The translations under genes and the position numbers were made by a program. Below are positions 33,951 through 45,710 of a DNA stretch of 64,000 nt, one piece after another (the first letter of the stretch is position 1; each line of letters begins with the position of its first letter). The DNA is from Haematobia irritans. Its lineage: Eukaryota > Arthropoda > Insecta > Diptera > Muscidae. Location of the stretch: assembly GCF_050003625.1 (NCBI RefSeq), contig NC_134400.1:43386557-43450556 (forward strand), in the 5' to 3' direction. The notes beneath the pieces were generated by a model that saw only the letters and a list, made by a program, of their open reading frames with translations, did not search any database and was not told where the DNA came from.

Positions 33951-34349
33951 GTTGTTGTTGTTTTTTTTTGATGTCAGCTAAAAACCATGCATTGACTAAA
34001 CTACAAGTGTAGCTTAGCCAACATAGGAAAAGAATCTTTGTCAAATTTATTTAGGTAAAGCCCTATAGACTGCTAGATAGTTGGATGGACGCACGTTTCG
34101 GAATTACAACATTCCTCATCAGTATCCTCTACTTGCAGCAAAACTATCAACCAATTATCAGAATAAATTCAGGCAGTTTACTAAACCCAAAAGTAAACCA
34201 CACATCAACCTTCCGAAAAAAGGTTTTACATGATAGCCGGCTTATGCCGAAATAAACTCGTACAAACATATCTCTTTTCCTTTGCAACCGTCAAAGGAAG
34301 TGTGTGATTAAAGAAAAAGAACCAACAATAACAAAACAAAACGAAGGAA
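33951..34349. repeat. Dispersed repeat related to the 23017 hairpin
   Basis: It begins GTTGTTGTTTTTTTTTGATG and holds GTCAGCTAAAAACCATGCATTGACTAAACTACAAGTGTAGC, similar to one arm and loop of the 23017-23155 foldback. Further on, GCACGTTTCGGAATTACAAC and CATCAGTATCC are not recognised. It ends ACAATAACAAAACAAAACG. No open frame. Confidence 0.45.
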
Positions 34350-35750
34350 AACAAGTATAAACGGCCGTAAGTTCGGCCAGGCCGAATCTTATGTACCCTC
34401 CACCATGGATTGCGTAGAAACTTCTACGAAAGACTGTCATCCACAATCGAATTACTTGGGTTGTGGTATCTTAAATCGTTTTCTAAATTGTGAGTTAGTC
34501 CATACGTGGTATACATTAGACAAAAAAAGTATGTGTAGGTAAGTCTACAAATAGTTACGAATTGATATGGACTTTTGCACGGTATATGGGGCAATATACA
34601 ATTATTGATATGGACCAATTTTTATGTGATTGGGGATCGATTTATCTGAGGATGAAATTTGCTCCTCCAAGAGGCTCCAAAACCAAATCTCGGGATCGGT
34701 TTATATGGGGACTATATATGATTATGGACCACTTTTGGCATGGTTGTTAAATATCATATACTACCACCACGTACAAAATTTCAACCAGATCGGATGAATT
34801 TTGCTTCTCCAAAAGGCTCCGGAGGTCAAATCTGGGGATCGGTTTATATGGGGGCTATATATAATTATGGACCGATTTCGACCAATTTTTGCATGGGAGT
34901 TTGAGGCAATATATTAACACCACGTACCAAATTTCAACTGAATCAGATGAATTTTGGTCTTCCAAGAGGCCCCGGAGGTCAAATCTGGTGATCGGTTTAT
35001 ATGGGGGCTATATATAATTATGGACCGATGTGGACCAATTTTTGCATGGTTGTTAGAGACCATATACTAACACCATGTACCAAATTTCAGCCGGATCGGA
35101 TGAAATTTGCTTCTCTTAGAGGCCTCGCAAGCCAAATCGGGGGATCGGTTTATATGGGGGCTATATATAATTATGGACCGATGTGGACCAATTTTTGCAT
35201 GGTTGTTAGAGACCATATACTAACGCCATGTACCAAATTTCAGCCGGATCGGATGAAATTTGCTTCTCTTAGAGACCTAGCAAGCCAAATCGAGGGATCG
35301 GTTTATATGGGGGCTATATATAATTATGGACCGATGTGGACCAATTTTCGTATGGTTGTTAGAGACCATATACTAACACCATGTACCAAATTTCAGCCGG
35401 ATCGGATGAAATTTGCTTCTCTTAGAGGCCTCGAAAGCCAAATTTGGGGGTCCGTTTATATGGGAGCTATACGTAAAAGTGGACCGATATGGCCCATTTG
35501 CAATACCATCCGACCTACATCAATAACAAGTACTTGTGCCAAGTTTCAAGTCGATAGCTTATTTCGTTCGGGAGTTAGCGTGATTTCAACAGACGGACGG
35601 ACGGACGGACGGACATGCTCAGATCGACTCAGAATTTCACCACGACCCAGAATATATATACTTTATGGGGTCTTAGAGCAATATTTCGATGTGTTACAAA
35701 CGGAATGACGAAGTTAATATACCCCCCATCCTATGGTGGAGGGTATAAAA
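34350..35750 (+). mobile_element. Family B element, complete, most regular 153-bp array
   Basis: Head at 34350-34450, then 153-bp units; ATGGGGGCTATAT falls at 35001, 35154 and 35307, exactly 153 apart. (GACG)n at 35597-35615, CCCAGAATATATATACTTTA, and the hairpin tail at 35720-35750. The minisatellite of other B copies is missing here. Confidence 0.75.
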
Positions 35751-35924
35751 ATTATTTCTATAGAAAATTTTATTTCTAAAGAAAATGTTATCAAAATTGT
35801 ATATCTAAAGGAAAATTGTGAAGTACCTCGTAGTTGTAGAGGAATATTTGGCAAAATCTACTAAAGATCTTTACCAACGTTAAAAAATCTACCAATTTTG
35901 GCAGAATTCTACCAACTGTGGCAA
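35751..35924. repeat. Minisatellite remnant and shared tail sequence
   Basis: A few degenerate TTTCTATAGAAAATTT units, then GGCAGAATTCTACCAACTGTGGCAACCGTG, which also occurs in similar form at about 13090-13125. Confidence 0.5.
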
Positions 35925-38900
35925 CCGTGCTCCCACTTCCTCTTACTATGTACCATCTTCTTGATTATATTTCGGGGGGAGACATGTCCAATTTCATTTA
36001 CTAGCGCTATCCGTCGTTCTGCCCACTGGCTACATATAAGGAATGCATGCTTCGCATCATCCGCGACATCTTCGTAAAGCTGCATTTCCCCATACAACGC
36101 AGATACTTTCGAAAATATCCGTGACCAGAGAGCACCGGAGTCTTGTAATACGTCACTTCACCATATCTTCTCTCGTCATAAATGTATGCCACCTATAAGA
36201 CGGTGTGTCCACCTGTCCTTTGTCTCGTTGTTGCCATCTATCTCTTGTTGAATGTTCAGTATCAAGTCCGTAGCGCTTTGTTGTTTAGCCTCGAAAACCG
36301 TTTACCGCCCAAACGCCTGGAGGTCTATCAAGATCGTTCCAGCTATCGCTAATGCGTCTTCCCCAGATACCCCACGGTATGCTGAAGTAATTATAGAACT
36401 GCCGGTCTCTTTATTGGAAGCTGCTTTTTCGCTTTAGTTCGTCCCTGTAGAGTCGACGCCCAGATTTCACATCCATAGAGGAGTATGTTGTTACTCATCT
36501 CCACGATTATCCTTCTTCTGCTTGGAGGAGGGCCTCCTATGTTTGCCATCATGCTGCTCCGTCGTGACGTTATTGTAGCGTTCGTATCGTATTCGATTGA
36601 CAACCTTGTTGGGATTACCATTTCGTCTATTTGCAACTCTATTTCAGGAGTTCGGTTTTTTGCATTGTTAATATTAACGAATGTCTAACGAATTATATGT
36701 GCGAAACATATAATTTGACGAAGTTTGCGTTGAACCTCTAGCCTTTTATCATAACACCTATGTCATCAGGGTAGACAACAAGGAATGTATCTTCTGGCAT
36801 CTTCAGCATTTCGTCGTTTGTTGCATTCCAGAGATAAGGTTCGAGGATTGAGCCTTATGTTGCACCTGAGGTTAGTTCCATTCTTCTGGGGTCCTGTATA
36901 GTATCACATATTAAATCTCGGTCTTTAAGATAGTCTTTCAATATCCTCGTTAAGTTTTTCGGAATGTGAAATATCGTCTCAAGGGTATATATTACGTCTG
37001 GCCACCTTAGGCTGTTCCTAGCGTCTTGATCTTGAAGCCTTGCTGCTCCGTTGTGTCGCCTGTACGACATCTAGGCTCTTAGTATCGATTTTCCAGTTAT
37101 GCATCTTTATTGTCTCGCGAAAAATCAACCAACAATCCTGATAGCTGTTAGAATAGCTTTCCAGGATGAACAATGGCCTGTAGGGCGATGGATCACTACT
37201 AATATTTGTCCTTTTCACACATTAGGGAAGATATCTTCTTTTGGAAAGCTGTTGTACAATAGGGTGAATTGGTTGTCTAGGACTACTTTTCCATGAGGCT
37301 TTTGCAGTTCCTCTGTTGTAACGACAGGGATGCTTGTGAGCGTTTGTGTTTCGGTCTCGGCTCCTTTCTTGCCTCTCCATGCGAGCTTATTATACCCTCC
37401 ACCATAGGGTGGGGGTATATTAACTTTGTCATTCCGTTTGTAACACATCGAAATATTGCTCTAAGACCCCATAAAGTATATATATTCTGGGTCGTGGTGA
37501 AATTCTAAGTAGATCTGAGCATGTCCGTCCGTCTGTTGAAATCACGCTAACTTCCGAACGAAACAAGCTATCGACTTGAAACTTGGCACAAGTAGTTGTT
37601 ATTGATGTAGGTCGGATGGTATTGAAAATGGGCAATATTGGTCCACTTTTACATATAGCCCCCATATAAACGGACCCCCAAACTTGGCTTGCGATTGCTC
37701 TACCAGAAGCAAATTTCATCCGATCCGGCTGAAATTTGGTACATGGTGTAAGTGTATAGTCTCTAACAACCATGCAAAAATTGGTCCATATCGGTCCATA
37801 ATTACATATAGCCCCCATATAAAGCGATCATCCGATTTGGTTTGCGGAGCCTCTAAGAGAACCAAATTTCATCCGATCCGGCTGAAATTTGGTACATGGT
37901 GTTAGTATATGGTATCTAACAACCATGCAAAAATTGGTCCACATAGGTCCTTAATTATATATAGCCCCCATATAAACAGATCCCCCGATTTGGCTTGCGG
38001 AGCCTCTAAGAGAAGCAAATTTCTTCCGATCCAGTTGAAATTTGGTACGTGGTGTTGGTATATGTTCTCTAATGACCATGCAAAAATTGGTCCACATCGT
38101 CCCATAATTATATATAGCCCCCATATAAACCGATCCCCAGATTTGACCTCCGGAGCCTCTTAGAGGATCAAAAGTCATCCGATCCGATTGAAATTTGGTC
38201 CGTGGTGTTAGTACATTGTCTCCAACAACCATGCAGAAATTGGTCCATATTGGTCCATAATTATATAGCATAATTATAGCCGATCCCTAGATTTGACCTC
38301 CGGAGCCTCTTAGAGGAGCAAAAGTCATCCGATCCGATTGAAATTTGGTCCGTGGTGTTAGTACATTGTCTCCAACAATCATGCCAAAATTGGTCCATAT
38401 CGGTCCATAATTATATATAGCCCCTATATAAGCCGATCCCCAGATTTGACCTCCGGAGCCTCTTAGAGGAGCAAAATTCATTCGATCCGGTTGAAATTTT
38501 CAACGTGGTGTTAGTATAAGGCCGCTAATAACCATGCCAAAATTGGTCCATATCGGTCTATAGTTATATATAGGCGATCCCCAATCACACAAAAATTGGT
38601 CCTTATCGGTTCATAATCATGGTTGAAACTCGAGCCAAAAATGATCTACCAAAATTTTATTTTTTAGAAAACATTGTCAAAATGTTATTTCTATAGAAAA
38701 TTTTGTCAAAATTTTATTTCTATAGAAAATTTTGTCAAAATTTTATTTCTATAAAAATTTTTGTCAGAATTTTATTTCTATAGAAAATTTTATCCAAATT
38801 TTATTTCTATAGAATTTTTTTTCCAAATTTTACTTCTATAGAAAATGTTGTCAAAATTTTATTTTGTCAAAATTTTATTTCTATAGAAACTTTAAACTTA

Positions 38901-40480
38901 ATTATATACGTATTTAATCGGCCTTTTTTAGTTTAATATATACCACGTATGGACTATGTGGTATATATTACGGTGTTAGGAAGTTTTAAGATACCTTGCC
39001 ATTGGCAAGTGTTACCGCACCCAAGTAATTCGATTGTGGATGACAGTCTTCAGTAGAAGTTTCTACGCAATCCATGGTGAAGGGTACATAAGCTTCGGCC
39101 TGGCCGAACTTACGGCCGTATATACTTGTTTAGAATCTTCTTTTCTGTGGTGTCTGCAGTTTTCATTCCCCACTCAACCGTGCATGAGTTAAAATCGGCT
39201 GCTACAAACAGGTCGCCTAATCTGAGTCGTTAGAACTCTTGAATGGCACTCAGATGACCTGCAAATTGGAAACCATATTACAGCTTTTCCATATTTTTTT
39301 TTGAGCCATAACCCAATTTCCATACTGCATCTGTTAATAATCAAATCTGCTTCCTCCTCTTACAGGAGAGCCACTTTTCCTCTGTACATTTGCTTGTAAG
39401 AACCTCACTTATTGCTGTTTGTAGTTGGACGCTGGCATGTGATCTGTTGCTTTACCCTCGCTCTCAGGGCAAATGCCACCTTTCGTGACGTTTGTGCATT
39501 CCTTCATCGTGTTGTCCTTCCGCCTGATTTTATGCAGAGACACATTCATTTCCTGAGAGGTACTTTGAAATCCCATTGCAACGGAAACAGCGTGTGCTTC
39601 TTCCTTGTACTTAATACGACAGAAACTAGCATCTTAATAAATCTTTGTTCCTTTTTTGTTCTCTGAAGTTTGGGCTGCAGCTCGTAGTAATTTCATCACT
39701 AGTTGTCTGTCACTTTCCAAATAGGCTCTCTAACTTCATATTCTGTCTTGAGTGCATCCAAGTCTTGGAATTCCAGTGTGGCGTACGCCTAATGGAACTC
39801 CATTGTGACGTACCCCTAATCCATCGGTGTACCTGTGATGGTCTCACGGAACCTTCATTTATTTCCCCTTTTTTCATAACTACAAGAATGGAGCCAGACT
39901 TAGTCTTCTGGACGGTTTGATCTGCAAACTATGCTTCCCTTGGATTAAATGTATCCCTCAAACTTCTCCCAACGTCTGCATAACTGTGCCCGACAAAGGG
40001 CTTTATAATGATGGCATCGGGGCGATAACTAGATCTTTCGTTGTGATTTCCTATTCGGGGTTTCCCCTTTTTCGCCCAAAAGCTTTACGTTCGAAGCTTT
40101 ATTTGCCTCTGTGGATGCCCACAAGGTCATTAGATTTCTTTTTGTGTTTCTCTACTGGATTTGTTTCCGCTGGGCTCTTTACACTTCGCTTGTTCATGGC
40201 GTTTGAAGTGTTGGGGTATCTGTCGAAAGATTCTGATGTTTTCTATTTCGTGTACCGGCTTCCCTCTTTTTTCTGTCATCTTCCAACCTTTTCGGTATTT
40301 ACCGATAACACTGAGTAATTTGTCTACCTTGGAGACTTGGTTTGAAACATTCATGCTAATGTTGTTTTGCCTACTCTATCTTGCTGAGTTTTAACTGGCA
40401 CTTAGCTAGGCCTTCCTCTTTTGATGTTCACATCTTCATAATCAACTCTTGCTTTGAAGAGGTGTAATTTCAGAAGGTTC
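35925..40480 (-). mobile_element. R1-like LINE, minus, interrupted by a family B element
   Basis: Read on - from about 40480: ORF1-like sequence with a zinc-knuckle remnant (CFRCNGISKYL, about 39600), an endonuclease block GDLFVAADFNSCTVEWG (about 39220-39170), then a family B element (39131-37388), then reverse transcriptase (LQKPHGKVV at about 37300, YPDDIGVMIK in place of YADD at about 36750), and a C-terminal LSGHGYFRKYL block (about 36130). Many stops. It lies antisense in intron 1 of the GalNAc-transferase. Confidence 0.68.
37388..39131 (-). mobile_element. Family B element, minus, inside the LINE
   Basis: The hairpin tail (ATACCCTCCACCATAGGGTGGG on +) is at 37390-37420, GTCCGTCCGTCTG at 37523, 153-bp units at 37650-38560, the 29-bp minisatellite at 38645-38890, and the head with GGCCTGGCCGAACTTACGGCC at 39090-39131. 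LINE sequence lies on both sides. Confidence 0.74.
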
Positions 40481-40541
40481 AAAGTTTCAAATATGGCAAT
40501 CCTAAGCCCATTAATTATCTCTCTTCTCCTTCATATTTCAG

Positions 40542-40937
40542 ATGTAAACGTAAAATTTACCCTAACCAATTGCCCACATGCAGCATAATTATAGTTCACT
40601 ACAATGAATATAATGTGATACTACTACGAACATTGCACAGTCTACATGACAGGACACCTCATGAGTTATTGGAGGAAATTATTTTGGTCAATGACGCTAG
40701 TGAACCAAAAGAGACTGATCAATCCCTATACAGCTACATAAAAGCGAATTTTGCCCAAAAGATTCGAATAGTCCATCTCAAACAAAGAAACGGTTTGATT
40801 CGAGCACGTCTACAGGGGGCTCGAAGAGCAAAGGGGGAAGTACTTGTTTTCCTCGATGCCCATATTGAAGTCAATGTGAATTGGTTACCTCCTTTGCTGG
40901 AACCAATTGTGGAAGATCCTCAAACATCAACCACACC
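40542..40937 (+). CDS. GalNAc-transferase exon 2, part before the hAT
   Basis: The acceptor is TCATATTTCAG. It codes residues 169-301: CSIIIVHYNEYN (sugar-nucleotide fold start), ILVNDASEP, RLQGARRAKGEVLVFLDAH. DAH (274-276) is the metal-binding DXH; the usual Cys two residues on is Ile. The reading frame is open up to the insertion in codon 301. Confidence 0.86.
40930..40937 (+). repeat. hAT target duplication, left copy (ACCACACC)
   Basis: ACCACACC stands directly before the element and again at 43866-43873. Taking one copy and the element away rejoins the coding frame without loss. Confidence 0.9.
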
Positions 40938-41372
40938 CAAGGCCGTATTCAGGGGGGGGGATGAGGGGGATCAAACCCCCCCCGAAATGAATGAATATTT
41001 TTATATAAATAAATATATATTTTTAGCTGCATAGAAAAATCTTATCGAAGATGTTGAAGAAAAGCTGGAGGTTTTATTTTGAAAAACGCTTACCTATAAA
41101 ACTTACACAAATCATAGAATACTAGTTGAAAAGCCCGTCAAACGACGGTCGAAAAAAAAACAAATTATTTTTGTTCTCGAACCACAAATTTCATTTTTGG
41201 AAAATGTATTTCTGCTTTTTATGTGTGTTTGTTGTTCTTTTTGTGAACATGACTCGCTTTGTTTGGCCATAGCAACAACAACGAAACAGCCACACACACG
41301 TGTGTAAATGAAATGGCGCAAAACCTGCGAAAAGAACCTGCCTAATTCAGCGATGGAAGCAATAAAGAGATT

Positions 41373-42197
41373 TTTCCAAACGTGCATATTCTTTTAAAAA
41401 TTTTGGTCACTTTGCCAGTTACTCAGGGATGGAAAATACAATTTCACTGGAAGATTATTGTCAAGAGACTGAATTTTAAAGAAAATAAAATTTTGACAAA
41501 ATTTTCTATAGAAATAAAATTTTGCAAAAATTTCCTATAGAAATAAAATTTTTACAAACTTTTCAATTGAAATAAAATTTTGACAAAATTTTCTATAAAA
41601 ATAAAATTTTGCAAAAATTCTATATAGAAATAAAATGTTGACAACAATTTCTACCGAAATAAAAAATCGATAATATAGAATCACATTCTTTTTTCGACTA
41701 AAACTTTCTTGAAGTTCAATAAAATCCTGTTTTTGACTATGTCTTTTACAAAATCGAAATTTTCTTCCCACATGAACATGTCTGTTTTGCCATATTTGTA
41801 AAAGACTATTAGCAAATAAGGTTGATAAAGACTTTCTAAAAATATTAAAATATTTTGTCAAAGCTATTGTATCATAAATCTGATATCGACTCAAAAATGT
41901 CTACACAAAAGGTACTAAATCATTCGCGGGGGTACTACGGTACTGACCGGGGTGAAAAAGGTTTGAAAAAAGTACTATAGTACTGCATTTTCCATCCCTG
42001 CAGTTACTACGTGCTCATCCGAACGTTCATTTTCAACAATGAAGAGATTAAAGACGTATCTTAGAAATTCGACTAGCGAGAGTAGACTCAAAGGATTGGC
42101 ATTAATGTCGGTTCATCGCCGAATAAATGTGCCGACTGAAGAAGTCATTGATTTATTTGCTGCCCAAAAAGCCCGTCGGCTCAATTTAATATTATAA
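41373..42197 (+). pseudogene. hAT transposase C-terminal (dimerisation) domain, split by a MITE
   Basis: Frame 41373-41423 (FPNVHILLKILVTLPVT) continues at 42009 with TCSSERSFSTMKRLKTYLR, GLALMSVHR and a stop at 42195-42197. This is the hATC block (ERSFS..K..KTYLR...RL.GLAL). No catalytic part is left upstream. The MITE and one duplication copy between the pieces restore the frame when set aside. Confidence 0.8.
41424..42000. mobile_element. Nested hAT-type MITE with own 8-bp duplication
   Basis: CAGTTACT lies on both sides (41416-41423 and 42001-42008). The ends are CAGGGATGGAAAATAC and, read back, CAGGGATGGAAAATGC. The inside holds about six 29-bp-type minisatellite units (41470-41660). 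It splits the hATC coding block. Confidence 0.85.
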
Positions 42198-43757
42198 CAA
42201 GTATATACAGCACTAAGTTCGGCCGCGCCGAATCTTAAATACCCACCACCATGAACCAAATATTAGGGTTTCCTTTGAAATTTCAGGAGGGCTTGAGGAC
42301 TTGAGGATATTCCCGAAGATAAATTTAAAGATTTCACCTATGAGGACTATATCAGATTCTGGATTTATAAGAACCATTTTTGTTTGAGTTTTAAAGAAAT
42401 CATTAACATCTCTTGTATGTGTGCAAGAAAATTATAAAATAACGTCTTGATTTGAAATCTTAAATCTGTAGAAGTAAAATCTAGAAATTTTACATTGAGT
42501 TTCAAGCAATTTTCATGGTCAGTGCGCCTTCTACACCCTCAAGAAGTGAAGTCGGTCTATATGGAGGCATTACCAAATGGATCGATAAAAACTTAATCCG
42601 ATACACGTTTTTGTGAGCCTAAAATACCAGAATATTTACAATTTCAGGCAAATCAGATAAAAACTACGGTTTCTAGAAAATCAAGGAGTTAAATCGGGAG
42701 ATCGTTCTTATGGGGGCTATACTAAAATATGGACCGATACTCACCGTTTTCGGCACACCTCTTTATGACCCGAAAATACCTCTAGATTTCCAATTTCAGG
42801 CAAATAGGATAAAAACTTCGGATTCTAGAAGCCCAAGAAGTAAAATCTTGAAATCGGTCTATACAAAAATATGGACCGATACTCACCATTTTCGGCACAC
42901 CTCTTTATGGTCCTAAAATACCTCTAGATTTCCAATTTCAGACAAATTGGATAAAAACTACGGTTTCTATAAGCCCAAGACCCCAAATCGGGAGGTCGTT
43001 TTATATGGGGACCATACCAAAACATGGACCGATACTCACAATTTTTGGCACACGTATTTGTGGGCCTACAATACCTCTAGATTTCCAATTTCAGGTAAAT
43101 TGAATAAAAACTGCGGTTTCTATAAGCCCAAGAAGTAAAATCGTGAGATCGGTCTATATGGGGGCTATACCAAAATATTGACCGATACTCACAATTTTTG
43201 GCACATGTATTTGTGGTCCTACAATACCTCTAGATTTCCAATTTCAGATAAATTGAATAAAAACTGCGGTTTCTATAAGCCCAAGAAGTAAAATCGGGAG
43301 ATCGGTCTATATAAGGGCTATACCAAAACATGGACCGATACTCACCATTTTTGGCACACCTCTTTATGGTCATAAAATACCTCTAGATTTCAAATTTCAG
43401 GCAAATTGGATAACACCAACAAAATTGGATAACACCAAGACCCCAAATCGGGAGGTCGGTTTATATGGGGACTATATCAAAACCTGGACCGATATAGCCC
43501 ATCTTCGAACTTGACCTGCCTGCAGACAAAAGACGAGTTTGTGCAAAATTTCAGTACGATTGTTTCATTATTGAAGACTGTAGCGTGATTACAACAGACA
43601 GACAGACAGACGGACATCGTTATATCGTCTTAGAATTTCTCCCTGATCAAGAATATATATACATTATATAGTCGGAAATCGATATTTCGATGTGTTACAA
43701 ACGGAATGACAAACTTATTATACCCCCGTCATCATTCTATGGTGGTGGGTATAAAAA
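42196..43757 (+). mobile_element. Family C element inside the hAT
   Basis: The head AACAAGTATATACAGCA with GTTCGGCCGCGCCGAA overlaps the hATC stop. The body has 153-bp units (GGCTATACCAAAATATGGACCGATACTCACC). Then (GACA)n at 43595, GATCAAGAATATATATAC and the hairpin tail TATACCCCCGTCATCATTCTATGGTGGTGGGTATAA (split here at its middle). Confidence 0.74.
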
Positions 43758-43873
43758 TATTGTATACATACCTATGCATAAATAAAATTTTCTACACATG
43801 AGATTATATGAATATTTTTTTTTAAGTTGAACCCCCCCCGAATTAAAATCCTGGCTACGGCCTTGACCACACC

Positions 43874-44246
43874 AATTATAGACATAATTAAATATGATTC
43901 TTTGGAATATCAAGGTGCAATGCCTTCAAGAGGTGGATTCAATTGGCAATTCAATTATGTCCAATTACCATTGCTCAAAGAAGAAGAGAGGCGGATGCCC
44001 AAACCTCATAATAATCCTGTCATGAATGGTGGCCTGTTTGCTATTGCGAAGAAATATTTCTGGCATTTGGGAGGATATGATGATGGTCTGGAAATATGGG
44101 GTGCCGAACAATATGAATTGAGCTTTAAAATTTGGTTATGTGGAGGTCGATTGTTGGAAGTTCCATGTTCGAGAGTGGGTCATTTATATCGATCTCCTGA
44201 ATATGTGGTGAATTATACTAAACGTAAAGATGATTTTATATCGAGG
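43874..44246 (+). CDS. GalNAc-transferase exon 2, part after the hAT
   Basis: It codes the last base of codon 301 to residue 425: IIDIIKYDSLEYQGA, GGFNWQFNY, MNGGLFAIAKKYFWHLGGYD, EIWGAEQYELSFKIWLC and PCSRVGHLYR, all in family order. FAIDK is FAIAK and WGGEN is WGAEQ here, so the enzyme is a divergent member. The donor is AGG|GTAAGT, phase 0. Confidence 0.86.
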
Positions 44247-44350
44247 GTAAGTAGAACCAATCAATGTTTTTTTTTAATATTAACTTAGACTAAATTCGAT
44301 TAAAGTAAATTAAATTATGAGAGAAGACGAGAGCGAGACAGCAGCTCTCA

Positions 44351-45208
44351 TAAATGTCTTTACAAACGAGGAACTGCAAAAGCCTCACGAAGAAGAAGGC
44401 ACCCGATCCTGACGGCAAAGCCGCATGTCTTACAGATATAGCAGCCAAGGGACCCGAAACCCTACTTTCTATGTTCAACAGCTCTCTAGTAGACGATATC
44501 TTCCCTAATTTGTGCAAAGAACATAGATTAATTCTGATCAGCAAGGAAAAAGGCGAACAAGTATAGCCATCGTCGTACAGACCACGCTGGGAACAGCTGG
44601 AAAACTGTTCGAACAGCTCATAAAACCACGACTTGACGTGGTTATCAAGACCGTTGAGGGTCTGCCCACGACAGAATACAAATTTAGACCTGGAAAATCG
44701 ACACTACGAGCCCTTAAGGAAGTATCAGATGCCGAACAGGCAAAACATCTAGGCAGCCACGCTTCAAGATTTATAATTCTACTGGCGACGCTAGATATTA
44801 GGAACGCTTTCCACAGCCTATCCTAGAGATAATATATCACATACCGAAATATTTAATGAGGATATTGAAAGACTATCTGAAGACCAAGTTTTGATATACG
44901 ACACTATACAGGGTCCAAGAATAATGGAAGTACTCTCAGGTGACGCACAAGGCTCCATCCTCAAACCAGATCCCTGGAATGCTACGACCGACTACATATT
45001 GAAGATACCCATGCCAGACGATACATTACTTGTTGGCTATGCTGATGACATAGACGCTATGATAAAAACTACGAATACTGAAGAGGCTCAACGGAAACTT
45101 CGCCAAACCATGATTCGGGCGAAAGACTGGTTAAACACACATGGCTTACAATTAGCCATGCAAAAGACCGAACTGCTACTACTAACCAGACAGTATCTGC
45201 CTCTATAA
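44351..45208 (+). pseudogene. LINE reverse transcriptase fragment
   Basis: The K-A-P-D-P-D-G block, E-Y-K-F-R-P-G-K-S-T (44680), and the catalytic Y-A-D-D (about 45036-45047) are visible in three frames with stops between. The layout fits the R1 clade. Confidence 0.7.
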
Positions 45209-45710
45209 ATAGAGATGCACATAGACGACATGGTAATCCCAACAAAGCAGTCAATAATGTACTTGGGACTGAAGTTGGACTCAAAACCACCGTACTCCAA
45301 GCAGATAGACTACGCAACAGAAGGATGCTGTGGTAACGCCACCATTGAGAAGTCTGATGACAATCATGGGAAGCCCTCTTTCAAGCAGAAGAACGATACT
45401 CATGGAGATGACTAACAGTATACTCCTCTATTGGGTGTGAGATCGGGAGTCGACTCTACAGAAATGGACTAGAGCGAAAAAGCTGCTTTCAGTACAGAGA
45501 ACGGCAGATCTGAAAATTACTTCAGCATACCGCATAGCATCAGGGGAAGCAGCGTTAGGCGATTGAGCGGCAAAAGTGTTTCGAGCCCAAACAACAAGGC
45601 GCGACAGACTTGATACCGAACATCCGAGAAGAGACCAGAGATAAATGGCAGAAACGTTGGAGGAACGAGACAAAGGGCAGATGGACACACCGAGAGAGAA
45701 GATATGGAAA

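Larger units (their letters stand above)
40938..43865. mobile_element. hAT element inserted in GalNAc-transferase exon 2
   Basis: The ends are CAAGGCCGTATTCAGG and, read back, CAAGGCCGTAGCCAGG, followed by G runs on both sides; they are flanked by the 8-bp duplication ACCACACC. The 2928-bp element holds the C-terminal dimerisation part of a hAT transposase, a nested hAT-type MITE (41424-42000) and a nested family C element (42196-43757). It is non-autonomous as it stands. Confidence 0.88.

Noticed and set aside
35001..35708. A 235-residue open frame with a 51-residue repeat (MGAIYNYGPMWTNF...), and similar ones at 32264-32824 (-), 19658-20086 and 47293-47856
   Set aside because: The frames follow the 153-bp (3 x 51) repeat of DINE-like elements, are open on both strands, and lie in non-coding repeat families. 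No splice or start context supports a protein.
36252..36688. Plus-strand open frames
   Set aside because: They are on the opposite strand of the LINE reverse transcriptase and are shadows.
39412..40394. Several plus-strand frames of 77-133 residues
   Set aside because: The minus strand carries LINE ORF1/endonuclease remnants; the plus frames show no domain and lie in intron 1.
40570..41034. A complete 154-residue protein ending inside the hAT
   Set aside because: It is GalNAc-transferase exon 2 running into the transposon end, not a separate gene.
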